Shown here: one piece after another, positions 8,498 to 15,989 of the stretch
Layout of the letters: every line of letters begins with the position of its first letter
How positions within the stretch are numbered: the stretch's first letter is position 1
Source: an uncultured Prevotellaceae bacterium
Lineage (GTDB): Bacteria > Bacteroidota > Bacteroidia > Bacteroidales > Bacteroidaceae
DNA length: 47,153 nt
Direction of reading: 5' to 3'
Assembly (NCBI GenBank): GCA_900316445.1
Contig: ONCZ01000015.1
Location: 1-47,153 of the forward strand
Notes under the pieces: generated by a model
Told to the model about the DNA's origin: nothing
The model's input: the letters and a program-made list of their open reading frames with translations, nothing else
The model's database searches: none
Translations under genes and position numbers: made by a program

Positions 8498-8514
8498 AAA
8501 CGAAAATTAGTTTA
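8498..8514. promoter_or_regulatory. Candidate LacI operator, kdgK side
   Basis: AAACGAAAATTAGTTTA lies just downstream of the -7 box, over the expected transcription start, where a bound repressor would block initiation. It shares AAACGAAAATT with 8386-8396. Confidence 0.5.
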
Positions 8515-8543
8515 CTTACATATTAAAACAAGGAAAAAGAAAA

Positions 8544-9566
8544 ATGGCTAAAATCGTAACATTGGGCGAGATTATGCTCCGCCTGTCTCCGCAAGGAAAC
8601 GACCGTTTCATCCAGAGTGAATCATTCCGCATCATCCCCGGTGGTGGTGAGGCAAACGTGGCTATCTCGGTGGCTAACTATGGCCACGAGGCTTACTTCG
8701 TGAGCAAACTGCCGAAGCACGAGATCGGACAGATTGCCGTCAACGCCCTGCGCCGTTATGGCGTCAACACGGAGTTCATCGCCCGTGGCGGTGACCGTAT
8801 TGGTCTGTACTATGCCGAGACGGGTGCCTCGATGCGCCCCTCGAAGGTGATCTACGACCGTGCCCACTCATCCATCGCAGAGGCTGTGCCTGCTGACTTC
8901 GACTTCGACAAGGTGATGGAGGGTGCCGCCTGGTTCCATTGGAGTGGCATCACGCCCGCCATCTCCGACAAGGCTGCCGAGCTGACGAAGCTGGCCTGTG
9001 AGGCTGCCAAGCGTCACGGTGTGACCGTCTCTGTTGACCTGAACTTCCGCAAGAAGCTGTGGACCTCTGAGAAGGCCATCTCTATTATGCGCCCGTTGAT
9101 GAAATATGTGGATGTCTGCATCGGTAACGAGGAAGACGCAGAGCTCTGCCTCGGCTTCAAGCCCGACGCTGACGTGGAGGGTGGCAAGACCGACGCTGCC
9201 GGCTACGAGGGCATCTTCAAGCAGATGATGAAGGAGTTCGGCTTTAAGTATGTCGTCTCTACGCTCCGTGAGTCTTACAGCGCTACGTTCAACGGCTGGA
9301 AGGCTCTGATCTACGACGGCAAGGAGTTCTACCAGTCAAAGCGTTACGAGATCAACCCGATTATCGACCGCGTGGGTGGTGGTGACTCGTTCTCCGGCGG
9401 TCTGATCCACGGTCTGCTGACGAAGGCTACCCAGGGCGAAGCCCTCGAGTTCGCCGTCGCAGCTTCTGCCCTGAAGCACACCATCAATGGTGACTTCAAC
9501 CTCGTATCCGTTGATGAGGTCGAGAGTCTGGCTGGCGGCAATGCTAGTGGCCGTGTCCAGAGATAG
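8544..9566 (+). CDS. kdgK: 2-keto-3-deoxygluconate kinase
   Basis: A PfkB-family sugar kinase that phosphorylates KDG to KDPG with ATP in the cytoplasm. Seen: the N-terminal PfkB pattern IIPGGGEANVAISVANYG (residues 29-46) and the C-terminal signature DRVGGGDSFSGGLIHG (about 274-289), whose Asp is the catalytic base. Length 340 aa is typical. The genomic setting (uxaA, LacI regulator, eda) fixes the substrate as KDG more firmly than sequence alone would. It has its own promoter at 8459-8490 and is followed by eda after an 80-bp gap that is almost wholly an inverted repeat. Confidence 0.92.
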   Translation: MAKIVTLGEIMLRLSPQGNDRFIQSESFRIIPGGGEANVAISVANYGHEAYFVSKLPKHEIGQIAVNALRRYGVNTEFIARGGDRIGLYYAETGASMRPSKVIYDRAHSSIAEAVPADFDFDKVMEGAAWFHWSGITPAISDKAAELTKLACEAAKRHGVTVSVDLNFRKKLWTSEKAISIMRPLMKYVDVCIGNEEDAELCLGFKPDADVEGGKTDAAGYEGIFKQMMKEFGFKYVVSTLRESYSATFNGWKALIYDGKEFYQSKRYEINPIIDRVGGGDSFSGGLIHGLLTKATQGEALEFAVAASALKHTINGDFNLVSVDEVESLAGGNASGRVQR

Positions 9567-9572
9567 TATTTA

Positions 9573-9630
9573 GCAACGGACTACAGGACTTAAGGACTAA
9601 AAAAGTCGTGTTAGTCTTGTAGTCCGTTGC
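9573..9630. repeat. Inverted repeat, family J, between kdgK and eda
   Basis: GCAACGGACTACAGGACT (9573-9590) pairs with 9613-9630 with one mismatch in 18 bp. Inside, GGACT/TTAAGGACTAA units iterate. It could be an intercistronic hairpin that lowers eda expression or stabilises the kdgK message (inference). Confidence 0.8.
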
Positions 9631-9646
9631 AAAAAAGATAAAGATT

Positions 9647-10315
9647 ATGGCAAAGTTTGATAAGATTGCTGTCCTGAAGAAGATCGGCGACACCGGTATG
9701 GTGCCCGTCTTCTATCACAAGGATCTCGAGACTTGTAAGAATGTGGTGAAGGCCTGCTACGAAGGTGGCGTCCGTGCCTTCGAGTTTACCAACCGCGGCG
9801 ACTTCGCCCACGAGATCTTCGGCGAACTGGTGAAGTGGGCCGACAAGGAGTGCCCCGAACTGGCATTAGGTGTCGGTTCTGTGGTCGACGCTCCCACGGC
9901 TTCCCTTTACATCCAGCTGGGTGCCTGCTTCGTGGTGGGTCCGCTGTTCAATCCCGACATCGCCCCTGTGTGCAACCGTCGTCTCATTCCCTACTGCCCG
10001 GGCTGTATGACCGTCAGCGAGATCGGCAAGGCTCAGGAGCTGGGTTGTGACTTGACGAAGGTGTTCCCCGGCGATGTGGTGGGTCCGAACATGGTGAAGG
10101 GCCTGAAGGCTCCGATGCCCTGGTCGAAGATCATGGTTACCGGTGGTGTGGCTCCCGAGGAGGAGAACCTGCAGAAGTGGTTCAAGGCCGGTGTGTTCTG
10201 CGTCGGCATGGGCTCGAAGCTGTTCCCCTCAGACAAGGTGAAGGCCGGCGACTGGCAGTACGTGACCGACAAGTGCAAGGAAGCACTCGGCTACGTGGCC
10301 AAGGCACGCGCATAA
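9647..10315 (+). CDS. eda: KDPG/KHG aldolase
   Basis: A class I aldolase that splits KDPG into pyruvate and glyceraldehyde-3-phosphate. The Schiff-base lysine is in DLTKVFPGD (about residue 142), the phosphate-binding loop is [11 protein letters not shown] (about 164-174), and RAFEFTNRG holds the usual catalytic Glu region. Length 222 aa is normal. Together with uxaA and kdgK it completes the route from altronate to central metabolism. It is likely co-transcribed with kdgK across the family J hairpin. Confidence 0.92.
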   Translation: MAKFDKIAVLKKIGDTGMVPVFYHKDLETCKNVVKACYEGGVRAFEFTNRGDFAHEIFGELVKWADKECPELALGVGSVVDAPTASLYIQLGACFVVGPLFNPDIAPVCNRRLIPYCPGCMTVSEIGKAQELGCDLTKVFPGDVVGPNMVKGLKAPMPWSKIMVTGGVAPEEENLQKWFKAGVFCVGMGSKLFPSDKVKAGDWQYVTDKCKEALGYVAKARA

Positions 10316-10325
10316 TAAACGTCAG

Positions 10326-10352
10326 TCCCCTCTGCCCCGGCGGGTAGGGGGG
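10326..10352. repeat. C/G-rich palindrome after eda, possible terminator
   Basis: CCCCTCTGCCCC and GGCGGGTAGGGG form a short GC-rich hairpin 10 nt after the eda stop, followed by ATTCTATTCTT. It resembles a degenerate family H end and may terminate kdgK-eda. Confidence 0.5.
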
Positions 10353-10367
10353 ATTCTATTCTTACTC

Positions 10368-13300
10368 ATGAAATTCTGGCTATTCGTCATATCAACCATT
10401 CTCATCTCAGCCTGTTCACGCCCCGACAGGAACGCCGTGGACAAGTTGAATTCCCTGTCTTATGCCTATCATTACCGCAACATCGACTCGGCCCAGGCTA
10501 ATGCCGTCAGGGCCTACAAGCTGTCGGATGGTTACAGCGAGGGTAGGGCGGAGGCTTGCAACAACCAGGCTTTCGTCTGCATCGTCCGCATGCAGTACGA
10601 CGAGGCAGAGACATTGCTGGATGAGGTGCTGGAGACGAGCGACAACCAGGTGGAGCGCATGGTGGCCTATGTGCAGCACATGCGCCTCTGTCAGCGTCGT
10701 TCGCGCAACCGCGAGTTCCATGAGTACCGTCAGTTGGCCGATGGCGCTTTAAGTCGCATCAACGAGGAGCGGCATCAGCTCTCAGCCCGTCAGCTGCGCC
10801 GGCTGCACTATGCCGAGAGCGAGTACGCCATTGTCAACTCCACCTATTATTATTATGTGGGTCTGGAGAAAAAGTCCATCGAGGCCCTCCACGCCATCAA
10901 CCCCAACGAGGTGCAGCGCGACACCGCCCAGCTGCTCAACTGGCTCTATAACATCGGTGCGGGTGGCATCATCACGCAGGGCACGCAGCAGGAGATCAAC
11001 CAGCAGGAGTTCGACCACTTGATGCGCTGCTTCCTCATCGCCAGACAAGGTGACTACCCCTTCTTCGCTGCCAACGCCCTCGAAGCCCTCTCCGAGCACC
11101 TGATGGACTCTGACTACCGCCGTCAGCTGATAGAAGACAACCTGCCCGCGATGAAGTTCATCAATCCCGAGGGTGTCGACGAAGATATGCTGTCAGGCTG
11201 GCTGGCGGAGAACGCGCTCATCATCTTCGAACAGTACGGCGACATCTACCAGATTGCCGGTGCCTACCGTACCCTCGCCTCCTGCTTCCGACAGATCGGC
11301 GACTACGAATCGGCGCTCTACAACCTCGAACAGGCGCTCTCCGACTCGCTCATCTATCAGGCCCCCGACCTCGTGGCTTCCATCCGCGAACAGCTCAGCG
11401 TGGCCTATGCCGCCATCGACGACAAGCCGCAGAGCGACTACAACCGCAACCTCTATCTCGACCTGCAGGAGACCACTCGTCAGGACCGTCAGCTCGAGGC
11501 CCGTGCCAGCCAGTATGAGAAGACTGCCGGGCAGCTGAACCTCATGCTTATTGCCGTCGTCATCGCCATCATCCTGCTGCTCTTCTCGCTCTGGCTCTTC
11601 AACCATATGAACCGTCGCAAACGCCGTGAGGACATCCCCGACGACCTCTTCGAACAGAAGCGCGAACAGCTGGCTGTACAGCGTCTGCGGGTGGAGAACG
11701 GCGAGCGGCTCAGCCTCGAACAGCGGGCGAAAATCTCGCTCGTCAACAGCATCACGCCCTTCATCGACAGGATCATACATGAAGTAGGAGAGAAGGAGAA
11801 AAGGAGAGAAGGAGTAAGGAGTGAGGAGGCGATGGACTATATCCGCGAGTTGACTGACCAGATTAACGACTACAACGAGGTGCTCACCTACTGGATACAA
11901 CTGCGTCAGGGAGATCTCAGCCTGCATATCGAGAGTTTCCCTCTGCAGTCGCTCTTCGACCTGCTGGGGCGTGGACGCACATCGTTCCAGATGAAGGGTA
12001 TCAATCTTGAGGTACAACCCACGGAGGCCGTCGTCAAGGCCGACAAGGTGCTCACCCTCTTCATGCTCAACACGCTGGCCGACAACGCCCGTAAATTCAC
12101 GCCCAAGGACGGCCGTGTCACCGTCTCTGCCCGCGATCTTGACGACCGTGTAGAAATCGCCGTCGAAGACACCGGCCAAGGTATGACACAAGACCAGCTC
12201 GACCATCTCTTTGATAATAAGCCTATCATCAATCCTGAAGGTAATCAAAAAGCTCAAAGTTCAAAGCTCAAAGTTCAAAGTCAAAGCTCTCACAGGTTTG
12301 GCCTTCTCAATTGCAAGGGCATCATCGAGAAGTACCGCAAGGTCAGCCAGATCTTCTCCGTCTGTTCGATGGGCGCCACCAGCACCCTCGGCCAAGGCAG
12401 CCGCATCAGCTTCACCCTCCCCAAGGGAATCATAAGAATGATTATTCTTTTATTTACGATTTTCGGATTGAATACTCCTGCGTCTGCTCAAACTCCCGAT
12501 AGTAATCATAATTCTCCATTCTCCATTCTCAATTATCAATTAGCGAAAGCATCAGCCTTTGCCGATTCGGCTTATTTCTCCAATATCAACGGCACCTACG
12601 AGCGCACGCTCTTCTTTGCCGACTCCTGCCGCTACTACCTCAACGCCCACTACCGTCAACTGCGCCCTCATGGCCATTACCTGATGCGCCAGATGGGCAA
12701 CCCCTCGCTGATGGCACCGGAGATCAAGTGGTTCCACGACAGCCTGAAGACCAACTACCAGGTCATCCTCGACATCCGCAACGAAAGCGCCGTCGCAGCC
12801 CTTGCGCTCCACCAATGGCAGCTCTACAGTTACAACAACCGCATCTACACCCAGCTCTTCAAGGAGCTGTCGGCTGATAACACCCTCGGTGACTACTGCC
12901 GCACGATGCAGCAGTCGCAGACCAACAAGACCATCGCCGTCATCCTGCTCGTGCTTATGTTGCTCGCCATCGTCCCCGCCTACTATCTGCTCTACTACCG
13001 CCACCGCCTCTACGACCGGTTCCTGCGCGAACAGCAGCGGCAGAACAGCCTCGAGATGCTTGACGACGACATCCGCAAGGCAGAACTTGAAGACGGCAAC
13101 CTGCACGTGTCGAACGCCGTGCTCGACAACTGCCTCTCCGCCCTGAAGCACGAGACGATGTACTATCCCTCGCGCATTCGTCAGCTGCTCGACGCTGGTG
13201 ATGTGGAGGCTCTGGGCGAGGTCACCCGCTACTACCGCGAACTCTACGGCGTGCTCAGTAGTCAGGCGATGCGCCAGGTGGAACGCGCCACGCTCCATCT

Positions 13301-13655
13301 CAAGCCCCTCGAAGGCGGTGTGCTGGGCGACGAGACGCTCATCCGCTACCTATACGAGATCCTGCGCCGGCAGAACGGTCAGCAGCGACTCGACAAGCAG
13401 TTCACGCCCCGCGACGACCGATACGTCGAGGTGCGCATCCCTATGCCGCAGCTCCAGCTCACTCCCGAGCAGGCTGCCGATCTCTTCACGCCCTCCAAGG
13501 CCCACATCCCCTTCCTGCTCTGCCGTCAGATCGTCCGTGACCACGGTGAGGCCACCAACCGTCGCGGCTGCGGCATCTTCGCCGAACATGTAGACGGTGT
13601 CACCACCATCGTCATTACCCTCCCCGCCGCTAAAACAAAAATGACCACTAATTAA
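10368..13655 (+). CDS. Membrane sensor histidine kinase with TPRs (DUF5112/DUF5113-like)
   Basis: A 1095-aa two-component sensor. Seen in order: lipoprotein-type signal (ISTILISACS, residues 7-17); TPR-like helices to ~385; membrane segment 392-416; dimerisation helix with the likely phospho-accepting His in IDRIIHEVG (~468-471); HATPase domain ~545-690 (N box NTLADNARKFTP, G1 DTGQGM, then GLLNCKGIIEKY); a second signal-like hydrophobic segment 690-709 ending ASAQ; another helical sensor part; membrane segment ~853-877; and a C-terminal cytoplasmic part related to Bacteroidetes DUF5113 (recollection, not searched). Three iterated repeats sit in frame: family I at residues 473-487, E at 627-641 inside the HATPase lid region, F at 714-725. 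Response regulator follows at 13785. Ligand unknown. Confidence 0.8.
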   Translation: MKFWLFVISTILISACSRPDRNAVDKLNSLSYAYHYRNIDSAQANAVRAYKLSDGYSEGRAEACNNQAFVCIVRMQYDEAETLLDEVLETSDNQVERMVAYVQHMRLCQRRSRNREFHEYRQLADGALSRINEERHQLSARQLRRLHYAESEYAIVNSTYYYYVGLEKKSIEALHAINPNEVQRDTAQLLNWLYNIGAGGIITQGTQQEINQQEFDHLMRCFLIARQGDYPFFAANALEALSEHLMDSDYRRQLIEDNLPAMKFINPEGVDEDMLSGWLAENALIIFEQYGDIYQIAGAYRTLASCFRQIGDYESALYNLEQALSDSLIYQAPDLVASIREQLSVAYAAIDDKPQSDYNRNLYLDLQETTRQDRQLEARASQYEKTAGQLNLMLIAVVIAIILLLFSLWLFNHMNRRKRREDIPDDLFEQKREQLAVQRLRVENGERLSLEQRAKISLVNSITPFIDRIIHEVGEKEKRREGVRSEEAMDYIRELTDQINDYNEVLTYWIQLRQGDLSLHIESFPLQSLFDLLGRGRTSFQMKGINLEVQPTEAVVKADKVLTLFMLNTLADNARKFTPKDGRVTVSARDLDDRVEIAVEDTGQGMTQDQLDHLFDNKPIINPEGNQKAQSSKLKVQSQSSHRFGLLNCKGIIEKYRKVSQIFSVCSMGATSTLGQGSRISFTLPKGIIRMIILLFTIFGLNTPASAQTPDSNHNSPFSILNYQLAKASAFADSAYFSNINGTYERTLFFADSCRYYLNAHYRQLRPHGHYLMRQMGNPSLMAPEIKWFHDSLKTNYQVILDIRNESAVAALALHQWQLYSYNNRIYTQLFKELSADNTLGDYCRTMQQSQTNKTIAVILLVLMLLAIVPAYYLLYYRHRLYDRFLREQQRQNSLEMLDDDIRKAELEDGNLHVSNAVLDNCLSALKHETMYYPSRIRQLLDAGDVEALGEVTRYYRELYGVLSSQAMRQVERATLHLKPLEGGVLGDETLIRYLYEILRRQNGQQRLDKQFTPRDDRYVEVRIPMPQLQLTPEQAADLFTPSKAHIPFLLCRQIVRDHGEATNRRGCGIFAEHVDGVTTIVITLPAAKTKMTTN
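11785..11828 (+). repeat. Iterated repeat, family I, in frame in the kinase gene
   Basis: GGAGAGAAGGAGAAAAGGAG-type iterations encode Glu/Lys/Arg-rich residues directly after the presumed phospho-His helix. No stop or frameshift is introduced. Confidence 0.7.
12247..12289 (+). repeat. Iterated repeat, family E, in frame in the kinase gene
   Basis: Iterations of AAAGCTCAAAGTTC encode a Ser/Lys/Gln-rich loop between the G1 and G2 boxes of the ATPase domain, where kinases have the flexible ATP lid. Confidence 0.75.
12507..12541 (+). repeat. Iterated repeat, family F, in frame in the kinase gene
   Basis: ATTCTCCATTCTCCATTCTC followed by AATTATCAATT encodes residues just after the second signal-like segment. 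Confidence 0.7.
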
Positions 13656-13686
13656 ACTAATTGAACTAATTATTATGCACAGCCAA

Positions 13687-13754
13687 TAATTCGTGTCGCT
13701 CGGCTTTGCCGCTTGCTACCATCGGGACGCAAGAATTCGTGAAATTCGTGGTTC
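13687..13754 (+). repeat. Repeat, family C (AATTCGTGAAATTCGTGG)
   Basis: Two AATTCGTG-containing parts flank a central segment that can form a hairpin (CGGCTTTGCCG). It fills the gap between the kinase and response regulator genes. A shorter copy is at 34588-34612. Confidence 0.7.
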
Positions 13755-13784
13755 AAAAAAAGAATATTCAAGTGATAAAAGTAT

Positions 13785-14504
13785 ATGGATAAATTTAAGG
13801 TAATTATCGTTGAGGATGTGCCCCTCGAACTCAAAGGCACCCTCGGTATTGTCCGCTCCGACATCCCTGAGGCGGAAGTGATTGGCACGGCAGACACGGA
13901 GCCTGCCTACTGGCGCCTGCTCAAGCAGCAGATTCCCGACCTCGTACTCCTCGACCTCGGCCTCGGCGGCTCGACGACCGTCGGCGTGGAGATCTGTCGT
14001 CACACCAAGGAGCTCCATCCACAGGTGAAGGTGCTCATCTTCACGGGTGAGATTCTGAACGAGAAACTGTGGGTCGACGTGCTTGATGCCGGAGCCGACG
14101 GAATCATTCTCAAGACGGGCGAACTGCTGACGCGCCGTGATGTGTCGGCCGTGATGGACGGCAAGCAGCTGGTGTTCAACGAGCCCATCCTCGAGAAGAT
14201 CGTCGAGCGTTTCAAGGCCTCTGTCAGCGGCAGGATCGTGAAGCAGGAGGCCCTGGTGAACTATGAGATCGACGAGTACGACGAGCGTTTTCTCCGTCAC
14301 CTTGCCCTAGGCTACACCAAGGAGCAGATTACCAACCTGCGTGGCATGCCCTTCGGCGTGAAGAGCCTTGAGAAGCGGCAGAACGAACTCATTCAGAAAC
14401 TTTTCCCCGAGGGCACCGGCGGCATCAACGCCACCCGCCTCGTCGTCCGTGCCATCGAGCTCCGCATCCTCGACATCGACAACCTCCATCCCGATGAAGA
14501 ATAG
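13785..14504 (+). CDS. Response regulator, receiver plus helix-turn-helix output
   Basis: The partner of the upstream sensor kinase. Residues 1-125 are a receiver domain: VIIVEDVPLELKG supplies the acidic pocket, LVLLDLGLGG holds the phospho-accepting Asp (~50), LIFTGE the switch Thr and LKTGE the conserved Lys. The C-terminal part (~165-230) is predicted to be a LuxR/NarL-like helix-turn-helix (LALGYTKEQITNLRGMPFGVKSLEKRQNELIQKL), rather divergent from the standard form. Length 239 aa. The next gene's ATG overlaps the end of this one by 11 bp, so both are coupled. Targets cannot be told from the sequence. Confidence 0.88.
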   Translation: MDKFKVIIVEDVPLELKGTLGIVRSDIPEAEVIGTADTEPAYWRLLKQQIPDLVLLDLGLGGSTTVGVEICRHTKELHPQVKVLIFTGEILNEKLWVDVLDAGADGIILKTGELLTRRDVSAVMDGKQLVFNEPILEKIVERFKASVSGRIVKQEALVNYEIDEYDERFLRHLALGYTKEQITNLRGMPFGVKSLEKRQNELIQKLFPEGTGGINATRLVVRAIELRILDIDNLHPDEE

Positions 14505-15252
14505 CGAAGAAAGAGATCGTAAGCCCCTCCTGACTAAAGAGGCATCCAAACGTCTTAGTAAGGAGGACACCAAACGACGTATTCCCCTCCTTGGTAAGGA
14601 GGACACCAAACGACGTATTCCCCTCCTTGGTAAGGAGGGGTTAGGGGTGGTTTGTCTTGTCCTCTTTTTGTCCGAGACCCTCCTCTTTATCCTCTCTTGG
14701 CTGCTCTCCGCCACGAGGATGGAGGGTGTGCGTTCGCTGATTTCCAGCGAGGGCATCCGCTGGTTCTTCGGCTCCTGGCAGTCCCTCTTTGCCTCGCCTT
14801 TGCTCGTCTGGCTCCTCCTTTGCCTCATCGCCTGGGGCAGCCTCCGCAAGTCCGGCCTGATCAGATTCTTCACCTTTTCACCTTTTCACCCTTTCACCTT
14901 TTCACCTTCTCACCCTTTCACCTTTAGAGATCGCCTTGCCCTCCGCGTCTCCCTCGTTTTCCTCGTCATCTACCTCGGCATCCTGGCCCTGCTCACGCTG
15001 ACACCCCACGCCATCCTCCTCTCCGCCACGGGCCACCTCTTCCCGTCTGCCTTCAGCCGCAGCCTCGTGCCTGTCATCGCCTTTGGCGTGTGTCTCGTCT
15101 CCATCACCTTCGGCCTTGTATCAGGCCGTCTGCGCAGTCTGGCCGACATCCTCGACGCCCTCAGCAACGGCATCGCCCGCGGCGCATCTCTCATCGTCAT
15201 CTACCTTTTCGCCATCCAGCTCTTCGAATCCATCCGTTTCGTCTTCGGCTAA
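14494..15252 (+). CDS. Multi-pass membrane protein of unknown function, with two repeat-derived inserts
   Basis: Start set at the ATG overlapping the end of the response regulator, because the same frame upstream is only a shadow of that gene. The protein is 252 aa with about five hydrophobic segments (~57-76, 95-115, 148-172, 185-205, 225-245) and no recognised family. Two stretches are plainly repeat-derived: residues 10-53, encoded by a family H element with a perfect 12-residue duplication (KEDTKRRIPLLG twice), and residues 126-144, a Phe/Thr/Ser/Pro/His run encoded by family A read in antisense. Both lie in hydrophilic parts expected in the cytoplasm or loops. Coupling to the two-component genes suggests a linked role, but nothing specific can be said. 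Confidence 0.72.
   Translation: MKNSEERDRKPLLTKEASKRLSKEDTKRRIPLLGKEDTKRRIPLLGKEGLGVVCLVLFLSETLLFILSWLLSATRMEGVRSLISSEGIRWFFGSWQSLFASPLLVWLLLCLIAWGSLRKSGLIRFFTFSPFHPFTFSPSHPFTFRDRLALRVSLVFLVIYLGILALLTLTPHAILLSATGHLFPSAFSRSLVPVIAFGVCLVSITFGLVSGRLRSLADILDALSNGIARGASLIVIYLFAIQLFESIRFVFG
14522..14652 (+). repeat. Family H element with a 36-bp perfect tandem duplication, in frame
   Basis: Units 14560-14595 and 14596-14631 are identical (36 bp), each ending CCCCTCCTTGGT, and are followed by AAGGAGGGGTTAGGGGTGG, the family H end. Being a multiple of three, the duplication keeps the reading frame. Confidence 0.88.
14871..14925 (-). repeat. Iterated repeat, family A, in frame and antisense inside a gene
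   Basis: At least five TTCACCTTTT-like units. On the minus strand it reads AAAGGTGAAAAGGTGAAAAGG, identical in style to intergenic family A copies. Confidence 0.85.
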
Positions 15253-15261
15253 CAAAAAACA

Positions 15262-15300
15262 GGACCCGCATCCCCTCGTGATGCGAGTCCCGTCCTTTCT
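15262..15300 (+). terminator. Terminator after the two-component operon
   Basis: GGAC-C-CGCATC (15262-15272) pairs with GATGCG-A-GTCC (15280-15290), one mismatch, followed by a weak T-rich tail. Located 10 nt after the stop. Confidence 0.7.
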
Positions 15301-15391
15301 GTCATAGAAATGCCTACTAACGCAGACGGAGATGCTTTCCACGACAGTAATATCAGCCAAGTCACGCTGATGGAGATACCTGTTATACCCC

Positions 15392-15661
15392 CTAAACTGT
15401 CATCTCTTTCCGTCGTACAAGGCGTTTGTACACCTTGTGCATGGCATCATAACGACCTTTAGTAGGAACAGTGGTGACAGTAGTGACAGTAAAAATATAA
15501 CTTTTTTCGCGCGTACCGCGGGTACAATATTAAATACGCGCCTATGTGTGCGCGGTACGCGCGAGAGTTTTAGAAAAAGTACTGTCACCCCTGTCAAGTA
15601 TATCATCAAACTGTCAAAGAACTCAAGTGCAAAGATACAACATTTTTCGTCGAATTCCAAA
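15392..15661 (-). other. Palindrome-rich region with a minus-strand promoter; possible gene remnant
   Basis: A consensus promoter on the minus strand (TTTG at 15661-15658, 20 nt, TATCTTTG at 15637-15630) points left into a palindrome (15483-15588). Beyond it, the minus strand carries short protein-like stretches in two frames: one ending MHKVYKRLVRRKEMTV (stop at 15392-15394) and, after a shift, one continuing to about 15290 through DLADITVVESISVCVSRHFYD. Neither frame has a usable full-length start. I read this as a decayed small gene with its leader intact; a functional RNA is the alternative. Confidence 0.4.
15483..15588. repeat. 106-bp nested palindrome with perfect GC-rich arms
   Basis: Outer arms GTGACAGT (15483-15490) and ACTGTCAC (15581-15588); inner arms CGCGCGTACCGCG (15508-15520) and its exact complement (15551-15563). 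The intervening arm segments are also partly complementary. Additional GTGACAG and CTGTCA copies flank the outside (15474, 15591). Confidence 0.9.
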
Positions 15662-15720
15662 TTTTATCCCAATTATTTTTGTACAGAATGCGTAATGGCT
15701 TGCATTGAGCTTGTCGTACT

Positions 15721-15809
15721 TGTTGACATAGAGTCAACTGATTCGTTGACTCCAGTCAAATGGTTCTTCGACTCCAGTCAAACAATCCGTTGACTGAAGT
15801 CAACGAACG
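15721..15809. repeat. Four palindromes spaced 22 bp apart (TTGACTnnAGTCAA)
   Basis: Centres at about 15730, 15752.5, 15774.5 and 15796.5. The last is the best palindrome, CGTTGACT-GA-AGTCAACG. Each ~22-bp unit is one palindrome plus a variable 4-6 bp link, so all sites face the same side of the helix. It lies between the nested palindrome and the toxin-antitoxin promoter; no CDS covers it. Confidence 0.88.
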
Positions 15810-15936
15810 GTTTACACGGCATTCAGCATCGGTTTCCTAACGAGTCCCACAGAGTTTCATCCGTCCTTCGTTTCGAAAAACTGCGCATGGAGTTCGAACA
15901 ATCTTGGGCCTTTTTGATAGAAAATCCAGAAAACGT

Positions 15937-15967
15937 TTTGTCGTTCCGAATATTCTTCGTATCTTTG
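15937..15967 (+). promoter_or_regulatory. Promoter of the toxin-antitoxin pair
   Basis: TTTG at 15937-15940, 19-nt spacer, TATCTTTG at 15960-15967, 22 nt ahead of the antitoxin ATG. The 28 bp at 15941-15968 recur with one mismatch at 16672-16699. Confidence 0.85.
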
Positions 15968-15989
15968 CGGCATTAAAATTTAACTGACT

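Noticed and set aside
12437-13655. Separate second gene starting at the internal ATG before the signal-like segment of the sensor kinase
   Set aside because: The frame is continuous, the G2 region of the ATPase domain runs straight into it, and related Bacteroidetes proteins appear to have the same joined order; not excluded experimentally.
14560-14631. Two 36-bp repeats as a mini CRISPR
   Set aside because: The units are directly adjacent without spacers and lie inside a gene and a family H element.
15400-15660. 86-codon minus-strand frame as a real gene
   Set aside because: It runs through the GC-rich palindrome, starts upstream of the predicted transcription start, and has no recognisable motif.
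15721-15809. CRISPR-like array
   Set aside because: Units are 22 bp palindromes with only 4-6 bp of variable sequence; no spacers of normal length and no cas genes.
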